Assembly (NCBI GenBank): GCA_036259355.1
Contig: DATABY010000079.1
Location: 1 to 11,578 of the forward strand
DNA from: JALZDI01 sp036259355
GTDB taxonomy: Bacteria; Actinomycetota; Actinomycetes; Propionibacteriales; Nocardioidaceae
Length of the DNA: 11,578 bases
Direction of reading: 5' to 3'
This document shows, one piece after another, positions 5,141 to 11,578 of this stretch. Within the stretch, counting starts at the first letter, position 1. Each line of letters starts with the position of its first letter. The position numbers and the translations under genes were made by a program. The notes under the pieces were generated by a model. The model searched no databases. It was not told where the DNA came from and was given only the letters and a program-made list of their open reading frames with translations.

Positions 5141-7204
5141 GTGAGGATCAGTGACATCGGCAAGCGTCTGCTGCTCGGGCGAAAGCTTCGCAGCACGCAA
5201 CTGGGGGAGACGCCGCTCCGGAAGCGCGTCGCGCTGCCGGTGTTCGGAAGCGACGCGCTGTCGTCGGTCGCCTATGCGCCCGACGAGATCTTCATCATGC
5301 TGGCGCTGGCCGGCCTCACGGCGTACTCCTTCTCCTGGCCGGTCGGCATCGCCGTCGCGGTCGTGATGCTCGTGGTCGTCGCGTCGTACCGGCAGAACGT
5401 CCGGGTCTACCAGAGCGGCGGCGGTGACTACGAGGTCAGCACGGTCAACCTCGGTCCGACGGCCGGGCTCGCGGTCGGCAGCGCCCTGCTGGTCGACTAC
5501 GTGCTCACGGTTGCGGTGTCGATCTCCTCCGCCGCGCAGTACGCCGCGACCGCCATCGGCCCGCTCCGTGGACACGAGGTCGGGGTGGCGGTCACCGTCG
5601 TCCTGCTGCTGACCGCGATGAACCTGCGCGGCGTGCGCGAGGCGACGACGGCGTTCGCGGTGCCCACCTACCTGTTCATGGTCGCCATCTTCGGCATGGC
5701 CGCGTGGGGCTTCGCGCGCTACTTCCTCGGTGACGGCCTCCCGCCGGCGGAGAGCGCCGCGCTGACACCTCCGACACAGGAGAGCTTCACCGACGGCTTC
5801 ACCGGGCTGGCCGCGGGCTTCCTGCTGCTGCGGGCGTTCTCCAGCGGATGTGCGGCGCTCACCGGTGTGGAGGCGGTCAGCAGCGGGGTCCCGGCGTTCC
5901 GCAAACCGAAGGGCCGGAACGCGGGTACGACGCTGCTGCTGCTCGGCGTGATCGCCGCGGCGATGGCGCTGAGCGTGGTCGCGCTGGCCAACCTGACCGG
6001 CGTGCAGATGTCGGAGGACCCGGAACGGCTGCTCGGGCCCGACGGCGAGCCGGTCGGCCCCGAGTACCACCAGAGCCCGGTCATCGGTCAGCTGGCGGAG
6101 TCGGTCTTCAGCGGCTTCCCGGTCGGGTTCTTCTTCGTCGCCGCGGCCGCCGCCGTCATCCTGGTCCTGGCCGCCAACACCGCGTTCAACGGGTTCCCGG
6201 TGCTGGGTTCGCTGCTGGCGCGCGACGGCTACCTGCCGCGGCAGCTGCACACCCGAGGGGACCGGCTGGCCTACAGCAACGGGATCGTGCTGCTCGCCGT
6301 GTTCGCGACCGTGCTGGTCTGGGCGTTCGATGCCGAGGTGACCCGGCTGATCCAGCTCTACATCGTCGGGGTCTTCGTGGCGTTCACGATCAGCCAGACC
6401 GGGATGGTCCGGCACTGGACGCGGCACCTGGCCACCGAGCAGGACCCGGCGACCCGCCGGCGGATGCACCGCAGCCGCATCGTCAACGCGACCGGGATGG
6501 TCGTCACCGGCACGGTCCTGGTGGTGGTCGTGGTCACGAAGTTCGCCCACGGCGCATGGATCGCGATCCTGGCCATGGGTGCCTGGTTCGTGCTGATGAA
6601 GGGGATCCGCCGGCACTACGACCGCGTCAACGAGGAGCTCGAGGTCGGCGAGCACGACCAGGCACTACCGTCGCGGATCCACGCCATCGTGCTGGTGTCC
6701 AAGCTGCACAAGCCGACGATGCGAGCCCTGGCGTACGCGCGAGCTTCACGGGCCAACGTGCTGGAGGGCGTGACCGTGGACGTCGACCCGGATGTCACCG
6801 AGGCCCTGATGGAGGAGTGGGACCGCCGGCAGATCGCGGTGCCTCTGAAGGTGCTGGCGTCCCCCTACCGGGAGGTGACCCGCCCGATCGTCGAGTACGT
6901 GCGCGGCATCCGCCGCGCCAGCCCCCGCGACGTCGTGACCGTCTACATCCCCGAGTACGTCGTCGGGCACTGGTGGGAGCAGCTGCTGCACAACCAGAGT
7001 GCGCTGCGGCTCAAGGGCCGGCTGCTGTTCACCCCTGGGGTCATGGTGACGAGCGTGCCCTTCCAGCTGGCCTCGTCGGAGGCGGCCGCCGCGCGAGCCG
7101 AACGCGCCGCGGCCGGCGCCCGCAACGTGCGGATGGGTGTGCGCAAGCCACTGCCCCGCGAGCACATGCGGCGCCGTCCGGGCGATGGCGACGACGAGCG
7201 CTGA
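5141..7204 (+). CDS. KimA/YdaO-like APC-superfamily potassium transporter
   Basis: A 687-residue inner-membrane permease with about 12 transmembrane helices (residues 30-490) and a cytosolic C-terminal domain (510-640). Landmarks match Bacillus KimA as I remember it: a GSDALSSVAY first helix (36-45), YQSGGGDYEVSTVNLG (90-105), SALLVDYVLTVAVSIS (114-129), RAFSSGCAALTGVEAVSSGV (231-250), VLAANTAFNGFP (342-353), LYIVGVF (406-412) and HNQSALRLKGRLLF (617-630). Residues reported to coordinate K+ in KimA have equivalents here: Asp38, Tyr45, Tyr120, Thr123, Ser127, Thr241, Glu244, Tyr407. The protein is longer than KimA (607 residues) because of an acidic loop at about 289-312 and a basic Ala/Arg tail (643-687). 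Annotation pipelines would call it simply an APC permease. K+ (with H+) import is inferred from these residues and from the RCK neighbours. Confidence 0.92.
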   Translation: MRISDIGKRLLLGRKLRSTQLGETPLRKRVALPVFGSDALSSVAYAPDEIFIMLALAGLTAYSFSWPVGIAVAVVMLVVVASYRQNVRVYQSGGGDYEVSTVNLGPTAGLAVGSALLVDYVLTVAVSISSAAQYAATAIGPLRGHEVGVAVTVVLLLTAMNLRGVREATTAFAVPTYLFMVAIFGMAAWGFARYFLGDGLPPAESAALTPPTQESFTDGFTGLAAGFLLLRAFSSGCAALTGVEAVSSGVPAFRKPKGRNAGTTLLLLGVIAAAMALSVVALANLTGVQMSEDPERLLGPDGEPVGPEYHQSPVIGQLAESVFSGFPVGFFFVAAAAAVILVLAANTAFNGFPVLGSLLARDGYLPRQLHTRGDRLAYSNGIVLLAVFATVLVWAFDAEVTRLIQLYIVGVFVAFTISQTGMVRHWTRHLATEQDPATRRRMHRSRIVNATGMVVTGTVLVVVVVTKFAHGAWIAILAMGAWFVLMKGIRRHYDRVNEELEVGEHDQALPSRIHAIVLVSKLHKPTMRALAYARASRANVLEGVTVDVDPDVTEALMEEWDRRQIAVPLKVLASPYREVTRPIVEYVRGIRRASPRDVVTVYIPEYVVGHWWEQLLHNQSALRLKGRLLFTPGVMVTSVPFQLASSEAAAARAERAAAGARNVRMGVRKPLPREHMRRRPGDGDDER

Positions 7205-8493
7205 TGGGCGCCGAGGACACGCCGTCCCTGGTCGGTGAGCGGTACACGCTGACGGTGGAGCGGCTGGCCCACGGTGGACACTGCGTCGCCAGGCACGAGG
7301 GTCGGGTGGTGTTCGTCCGGCACACCCTGCCGGGGGAGCGGGTGCTGGCCGAGGTGACCGAGGGCGACGAGACCGCCCGGTTCCTGCGCGCCGACGCGGT
7401 GGAGGTGCTGGAGTCGTCACCGGACCGGGTTCCGCCACGCTGCCCGGTCGCCCGCCCGGGAGGGTGCGGTGGCTGCGACTTCCAGCACGTCGCGTTGCCG
7501 GCACAGCGAAGGCTGCTCGCCGGGGTGGTGCGCGAGCAGCTGCGGCGGCTCGCCGGCGTCGACGTCGACGTCGAGGTGGAGCCGGTCGCGGGTGGCCACG
7601 ACGGTCTCGGCTGGCGCACCCGCGTGCGGTACGCGACCGACGGGCGGGGACGGCTCGGTCTGCGCAAGCACCGCTCACACGAGGTGGTGCCGCTGGACCA
7701 CTGCCCGATCGCGCATCCTGACCTGCCCGAGGTCCTCGACCCGCGCTGGCCCGGCGCGGCGTCGGTGGAGGCGGTGGTCTCCGGAGAAGGCGAACGGCTG
7801 GTGGCGGTGGAACCACGTGGGGCCGGGGACGTGCGGCCACCCGGCGTCGAGGCCGAGGGGATGGTGACCACCTCGGGAGACCAGCTGCGCGGACGGACCT
7901 ACGTCACCGAGCCCGCCGCCGGCCGTCGCTGGCGGGTGAGCGCGGGAGGCTTCTGGCAGGTGCACCCCGGTGCGGCGGACACGCTGGTCGACGCGGCACT
8001 GCAGATGCTGAACCCCCGGCCGGGGGAGACCGCGCTCGACCTGTACTCCGGCGTGGGGCTGTTCGCCGGGGCGCTGGCCGCTCGGGTGGGACCGGACGGG
8101 TCGGTGCTCGCAGTGGAGGGCGACGCCCGGGCGGCCAAGGACGCGCGTCGCAACCTGCACGACCTGCCGCAGGTGCGGCTGGTGCACGCCGGCGTGGGTC
8201 GGGCACTGGCGGAGTCTCCGGTCGACCGGGTCGACGTGGTGCTGCTGGATCCTCCGCGCAGCGGCGCCAGGCGGCCGGTCGTCGAACGTGTGGTCTCGCT
8301 GCAACCGCGTGCGGTGTGCTACGTGGCGTGCGACCCGGCTGCGCTTGCCCGCGACGTCGCGACCTTCGGTGACCTGGGCTATGAGGTGGCGTCACTGCGG
8401 GCGTTCGACATCTTCCCGATGACCCATCACGTGGAGTGCGTCGTACTGCTCACACCACGGAATGCGCGTGTGGGGACACGTGTTGCCGACTGA
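7204..8493 (+). CDS. TRAM-domain class I SAM-dependent RNA (uracil-5) methyltransferase, Fe-S type
   Basis: A 429-residue RlmD/TrmA-family enzyme expected to transfer a methyl group from S-adenosylmethionine to C5 of a uridine in rRNA or tRNA. A TRAM domain (about 8-70) precedes the iron-sulphur cysteines Cys80, Cys88, Cys91 (within CPVARPGGCGGC) and Cys167 (DHCPI). The catalytic half has FWQVHPGAADTL (250-261), the SAM loop ALDLYSGVGLFAG (277-289), VLLDPPRSG (346-354), the nucleophile Cys376 in CYVACDPAALARDV (372-385), and Glu411 in THHVECVVLL. All key residues are present. The exact uridine is not readable. Its ATG shares the A of the transporter stop (TGATG), so translation is coupled. 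The same order occurs in M. tuberculosis (Rv2690c-Rv2689c, from memory). The last 14 residues lie beyond the family's usual end. Confidence 0.95.
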   Translation: MGAEDTPSLVGERYTLTVERLAHGGHCVARHEGRVVFVRHTLPGERVLAEVTEGDETARFLRADAVEVLESSPDRVPPRCPVARPGGCGGCDFQHVALPAQRRLLAGVVREQLRRLAGVDVDVEVEPVAGGHDGLGWRTRVRYATDGRGRLGLRKHRSHEVVPLDHCPIAHPDLPEVLDPRWPGAASVEAVVSGEGERLVAVEPRGAGDVRPPGVEAEGMVTTSGDQLRGRTYVTEPAAGRRWRVSAGGFWQVHPGAADTLVDAALQMLNPRPGETALDLYSGVGLFAGALAARVGPDGSVLAVEGDARAAKDARRNLHDLPQVRLVHAGVGRALAESPVDRVDVVLLDPPRSGARRPVVERVVSLQPRAVCYVACDPAALARDVATFGDLGYEVASLRAFDIFPMTHHVECVVLLTPRNARVGTRVAD

Positions 8494-8494
8494 C

Positions 8495-9526
8495 GTGAGC
8501 GACAACGCAGAGCATCCGACGACCGATACCGTGCCGCTGTCCGTGCTCGACCTTGCCGGGGTGGCGGCCGGGCAGAGCAGCGCCGACGCCCTGGAGGCGA
8601 CCACAGCGCTGGCCCAGGTGGCCGACCGGTTGGGGTACCGGCGGTTCTGGGTCGCCGAGCATCACAACATGCCGATGGTGGCCTCGACGTCACCGCCGGT
8701 GCTGATCGCGCACCTGGCCGGCGCGACCGAGCGGATCCGGCTGGGCTCCGGTGGCGTGATGCTGCCGAACTTCCCGCCCCTGGTTGTGGCCGAGCAGTTC
8801 GCGATGCTCGAGGCCCTCCATCCGGGGCGCATCGACCTCGGCATCGGCCGCGCTCCCGGCACCGACCCGAGGACCGCGGCCGCGCTGCGCCGCAGTCCCG
8901 ACGCCCTCGGCGCCGACGACTTCCCCCAGCACCTGCTCGACCTGCTCGGGCTGCTCGGCGACACACGGGTCGACGGAGGGCTGGCCGAGCGGTTCTCCGC
9001 CACACCGGCGGCGACCAGTGTGCCGCCGGTGTGGCTGCTGGGCTCATCCGGGTACAGCGCCCAGGTCGCCGGGCAGCTGGGACTGCCGTTCGCCTTCGCG
9101 CACCACTTCGGAAGCCAGAACACCGATGCCGCCCTCGAGCTGTACCGCAGCCGGTTCACACCCTCGCCGGTGCTCGAGCACCCGTACGCGGTCGTGAGCG
9201 CGTCCGTCATCGCGGCCGACAGCACGCAGGAGGCGGAGTGGCTGGCCGGGCCGAGCCGCGTGGTGTCGATCGGGCTGCGCCTCAACCGGCTTGCGCCCAT
9301 CGTCACTCCCGAGGAGGCGGAGACCATGCTCGCCGGCATCGACGACGAGCGGCTCACCTCGCTCCGGGGCACCCAGGTCGCCGGGACCGGCGAAGAGGTC
9401 GCCGGCCGGCTGCGCGCGCTCGCGCAGCGCACCGGCGCCGACGAGCTGATGGTCACCGCGACCGCCCATGACCGCGGCGTTCGCGAACGCAGCCTGGAGC
9501 TGCTCGCCAAGGCGTGGCCGCTGTAG
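8495..9526 (+). CDS. Luciferase-like (LLM class) flavin-dependent oxidoreductase, MsnO8-type
   Basis: A soluble TIM-barrel monooxygenase-like protein of 343 residues from this start, expected to use reduced FMN and O2. Counting from GTG 8495, signature stretches are VPLSVLDLAGVAAGQ near the start, then GYRRFWVAEHHNMP, RIRLGSGGVMLPNFPPLVVA, HPGRIDLGIGRAPGTDPRTA, and a C-terminal RTGADELMVTATAHD. These are typical of the MsnO8 subgroup related to bacterial luciferase alpha. The natural substrate is unknown. The start is uncertain. GTG 8495 lies one base after the methyltransferase stop. An in-frame ATG at 8462 would overlap that gene by 32 bases and add 11 residues. GTG 8531 would place the conserved first strand at the very start. 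None has a good Shine-Dalgarno sequence. It probably belongs to the transporter-methyltransferase transcript. Confidence 0.92.
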   Translation: MSDNAEHPTTDTVPLSVLDLAGVAAGQSSADALEATTALAQVADRLGYRRFWVAEHHNMPMVASTSPPVLIAHLAGATERIRLGSGGVMLPNFPPLVVAEQFAMLEALHPGRIDLGIGRAPGTDPRTAAALRRSPDALGADDFPQHLLDLLGLLGDTRVDGGLAERFSATPAATSVPPVWLLGSSGYSAQVAGQLGLPFAFAHHFGSQNTDAALELYRSRFTPSPVLEHPYAVVSASVIAADSTQEAEWLAGPSRVVSIGLRLNRLAPIVTPEEAETMLAGIDDERLTSLRGTQVAGTGEEVAGRLRALAQRTGADELMVTATAHDRGVRERSLELLAKAWPL

Positions 9527-9530
9527 CCAG

Positions 9531-9555
9531 CTACGCGAGGTGCCTGCGCTCGTAG
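9531..9555 (+). terminator. Weak hairpin just past the LLM stop
   Basis: CTA-(CG)-CGAG (9531-9539) can pair with CTCGTAG (9549-9555) as a 7-bp stem with a 2-base bulge and a 9-base loop, starting 5 bases after the LLM stop. It has no T tract. It overlaps the 3' end of the small minus-strand ORF, so it could serve either direction or neither. Confidence 0.25.
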
Positions 9556-9647
9556 TGGATGTCGACGTCGGGGTCGTCGGTGTAGACGTCGATGGTGATG
9601 TCGGGGGTCGGGGTCGCGCGCTGGGTGTCGGCGACCACCGACATCAT
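9531..9647 (-). CDS. Probable small protein, 38 residues, unrecognised
   Basis: A short minus-strand ORF in a stretch otherwise left empty, with ATG at 9647 or 9644 and stop TAG at 9531-9533. The product begins MMSVVADTQRATPTP and continues DITIDVYTDDPDVDIHYERR, ending HLA. All 38 sense codons end in G or C, while second positions are clearly A/T-richer. This is the codon periodicity of real genes in this genome. The peptide is acidic (seven Asp, no Lys), with no signal peptide, membrane segment or cysteine. It ends 4 bases from the convergent LLM stop and starts 78 bases from the divergent membrane-protein gene. Initiation signals are poor: no Shine-Dalgarno sequence, and only an imperfect TAACCG near the start. 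It may be a genuine small gene or a gene remnant. No function is inferred. Confidence 0.5.
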   Translation of the reverse strand: MMSVVADTQRATPTPDITIDVYTDDPDVDIHYERRHLA

Positions 9648-9694
9648 CGGTTAGCCGAAAGTCACAGCGGGAGTTGTGAGGTTCGTCCTCTCGA

Positions 9695-9714
9695 TGAGCC
9701 GTCAGTGTGGCTCA
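9695..9714 (+). promoter_or_regulatory. Inverted repeat upstream of the zinc-ribbon membrane protein
   Basis: TGAGCC (9695-9700) and GGCTCA (9709-9714) form a perfect 6-bp inverted repeat with an 8-base spacer, 11 bases before ATG 9726. A smaller GAGG/CCTC pair (9678-9681, 9687-9690) precedes it. The half-site length and spacing suit a dimeric repressor, or an RNA hairpin near the start. The rest of the 78-base gap (9648-9725) has no TANNNT box. The closest match to one is CAATGT (9713-9718), 7 bases before the ATG. Confidence 0.35.
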
Positions 9715-9725
9715 ATGTGCTTGAC

Positions 9726-11559
9726 ATGAACCGCTTCTATGCGCCTGGCCGCTGCCCGGACTGCGATGCGCTGAGCAGCCCGCAGGAGGCACGCTGCCCG
9801 TCCTGCGGCCTGCTGCTCACCGGTCAGGTCGCCGACGACCTGCGGGCGAGCCTGCAGTACGCCGACCGCGTCCTGGACGTGCTCCGCCGGGTCTCGGCCG
9901 ATGAGGGCGTCGCCGTACCGGCACAGAGCGCACCAGCGGGACGCGTGCCCGCAACCGCGCCGCGGCCTCCGGCCACGGCCAGGCTCCGGCGAGGCCTGCC
10001 GGCGGTGTCGGTGCCCGTAGTGCTGCTGGGCCTCGGCACCATCTGCGTGCTGGTCGCCGCCATCGTCTTCGTGGCCGTCACCTGGACGGACCTGTCGCTG
10101 GCGTGGCGTACCACGATCCTCCTGTCCATCACCGCACTCGCCACCGCGGCGGCCGCGTGGACCGTGCGCAAGGGCCTGCGGGGTGCGGCCGAAGCACTCA
10201 CCCTGGTCGCCGGCGGTCTCCTGCTGATCGACCTTCTCGCCGGCAACTCGGCGGGTCTGCCGGTGCTGTCGGTCCTGGACGGAACCGCCTTCGGCTGGCT
10301 GGTCGCACTCGTCATGGCGGGGTCCGGACTCGCCTGGGCACTGTGGGTGCAGCGAACCGCCACACGCTCCCTCGTCGGTCAGCAGGTGGTGACAGCGCTC
10401 GCCAGCATCGAGATGACTCGGCTGGCTGCGCTCGGCTGGGACTACGACAGGGAGTGGCTGGCGGCGATCGTCGCGGTCTCCTCCGCGGCTGTGGGGCTCC
10501 TCCTGTGGCGGATGCGGGTACGGACGCTCGCCGTCGCCGAGGGCGTCCTCGCGCTGGTCGCATGGGTGTACCTCGCCACGTCCGGTGCCGTGCGTGCCGT
10601 CGCCGCCGACGGCACTCGCGAGCTTCTCCTCGACCTGCAAGGCGCTCCGCTGCTCGCCGCGTCGGCTCTCGCGGCGGTCGTGGCGGTGGCATCTCGGCCC
10701 AGCCCATCGGTGCGCAGCGCCGCTGCCGCTCTCGCCGTGGCCGGTCCGGTCGCGATCGCGCTCCTCCCAGCACGCGAGCTGTCCCCGACAACCGCGGCCA
10801 TGGTCGTCGCGGCGGCCGCGTTGGCGCTGGCGCTGGCCGCGACGGTGTCGCCCGGCCCGTGGCGCGACGGGCTGCGTTGGGTCATGGTCGTCACCGCGAT
10901 CGCGCCGGCCGCCAGCCAAGCGGTCGGTATCGAACTGGCGGTGGACCGCCTCGTGCGCTGCGTCGCGGAGTACTGGACCCGTGCACTCACCGATCCGCTC
11001 CCCGCGCTTGCGGCCGCGCCGCCGGTGGCCTTCTGGGCCTGCGTGCCGCTGGGCGGGCTGCTCGTCGCATCGGCCGCCGTCGGCCTGCTGCAGCGCCCTC
11101 GGACCGTGCTGGCGGCTGCCGCCGGAGGAACGGCTGCCGGAGCAGTGCTCGGGCTGCTGTTGACCGGTTGGCCGCTCGTCGTGGTGAACGTCGTGCTCGC
11201 GGCGGCCGCGGTGGGCGGTGTGACGGCGCTCGTGCAGCGTCGTGACGGCCGGTGGTGGTCGGGGGGCCTTGCGGTCGCCGTGGTCATCGGGCTGGTGGCG
11301 GCGACGCCGTCCGCAACCGCCACCATCGCGTTCTTCACCGTGCATGCGGTGCTGCTGTTCGTGGTGGCCGGCCTGCTGCGTGGGCCGGCACGGTCCGGGC
11401 TCGTCTTCGCGGGCCTGGTCCTCCCGGCGCTCTCGCTGCAGGCCGTCGGCGACGTCGCCCGCCTGCCGGCCGCTACGACGGGCCTGCTCGTGCTCGGGCT
11501 CGCCGTCGTGGTGGCCTTGGTGGCACAAGGCACGCGCATGGGTACGGACCGACGGTCGT
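9726..11559 (+). CDS. Zinc-ribbon multi-spanning membrane protein, SCO7613-C-terminal-like (3' truncated)
   Basis: An open frame running from ATG 9726 off the contig end, with 611 trustworthy residues before the G run. Residues 10-27 form a CPDC-x10-CPSC zinc ribbon. A short helix (33-58) and a Pro/Ala-rich linker (60-90) follow. A long array of hydrophobic Ala/Val/Leu segments then starts at about 95-119, with many more to the end (at least 14 by eye). This build, a small N-terminal zinc ribbon plus very many transmembrane helices, fits the actinobacterial membrane proteins annotated as SCO7613 C-terminal domain proteins, which have no known function. No Shine-Dalgarno sequence precedes the ATG. 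In-frame GTGs at 9705 and 9717 are alternatives, but the chosen start puts CPDC at the usual distance. It is divergent from the 38-residue ORF. The C-terminus is missing. Confidence 0.8.
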
Positions 11560-11578
11560 GGGGGGGGGGGGGGGGGGG
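11560..11578. other. Homopolymer G run at contig edge (probable artefact)
   Basis: Nineteen G bases close the window inside the open frame of the last gene, where they would add poly-glycine. As with the C run at the start, a poly-G read-end artefact is the likeliest source, so these bases should not be translated. Confidence 0.75.

Noticed and set aside
5057..6655. A 532-codon minus-strand open frame opposite the KimA-like gene
   Set aside because: Low-complexity Asp/Arg/His/Gln translation covering a clear transporter gene and the promoter gap; a shadow.
7558..7576. GTCGAC-type hexamer repeat inside the methyltransferase gene
   Set aside because: It only encodes an alternating Val-Asp strand, and similar runs are common in GC-rich coding DNA.
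5848..8493. An 881-codon plus-strand frame that would fuse extra sequence to the TRAM methyltransferase
   Set aside because: The part before 7204 is an out-of-frame reading of the transporter (Arg/Gly/Pro-rich). The TRAM domain begins right after ATG 7204.
9531..9647. The small Asp-rich peptide as a RiPP precursor next to a flavin monooxygenase
   Set aside because: No YcaO, lanthionine, radical SAM or peptidase gene is nearby, and there is no Cys or leader/core pattern. The monooxygenase is on the opposite strand.
9721..9726. A perfect TTGACA -35 box at the start of the membrane-protein gene
   Set aside because: It overlaps the ATG, and there is no -10 box at 16-18 bases downstream (around 9743-9749), so it is probably chance.
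9702..11528. A 608-codon minus-strand open frame opposite the zinc-ribbon membrane protein
   Set aside because: Its product is a His/Gln/Arg/Gly-rich shadow without domain character, while the plus strand gives a coherent zinc ribbon and membrane helices. It is an artefact of high third-position GC.
1..11578. tRNA, rRNA, CRISPR array, insertion sequence, prophage or defence genes
   Set aside because: No cloverleaf, regularly spaced repeats, transposase or integrase motifs, or terminal inverted repeats were seen. Coding density is near complete, with ordinary chromosomal genes.

Overview
This is a GC-rich stretch (roughly 70% G+C by eye, almost every codon ending in G or C) with GTG and ATG starts. 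It looks like an actinobacterial chromosome, most likely Nocardioidaceae or a close relative. No genus can be named from the sequence. The window looks like a complete assembled contig rather than a cut from a chromosome: it begins with 13 C and ends with 19 G, which reads as sequencing or assembly artefact at both ends.

Layout. (1) 57-857, minus strand: two small membrane proteins, DUF3093 followed by DUF4235. (2) 896-3148, plus strand: dut (dUTPase), DUF3710, an OB-fold protein and the membrane protein DUF3159. (3) 3183-5069, minus strand: two TrkA-type NAD-binding RCK proteins (CeoB/CeoC-like) and a VOC metalloenzyme. (4) 5141-9526, plus strand: a KimA/YdaO-like potassium transporter, a TRAM-domain Fe-S RNA methyltransferase and a luciferase-like flavin monooxygenase. 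(5) 9531-9647, minus strand: a probable 38-residue small protein. (6) 9726 to the end: a zinc-ribbon multi-spanning membrane protein, cut by the contig end.

The order from DUF3093 to the TRAM methyltransferase matches, gene for gene and strand for strand, what I recall of the Mycobacterium tuberculosis Rv2698-Rv2689c region. The VOC gene is an addition between ceoC and DUF3159. Everything right of 8493 is outside that conserved block.

How the genes may work together. The centre is a potassium module. A KimA-like permease that keeps the K+-coordinating side chains of the Bacillus protein is transcribed away from two cytosolic RCK proteins across only 71 bp. The two facing starts (GTG at 5069 and at 5141) each have a TANNNT -10 box exactly 7 bases upstream, which predicts leaderless mRNAs. 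The same arrangement occurs before the OB-fold gene and, with an 8-base gap, before dut. In the OB-fold case the -10 box is built from the stop codon of the preceding gene. The left plus-strand block joins nucleotide-pool hygiene (dut) with uncharacterised but widely conserved actinobacterial proteins.
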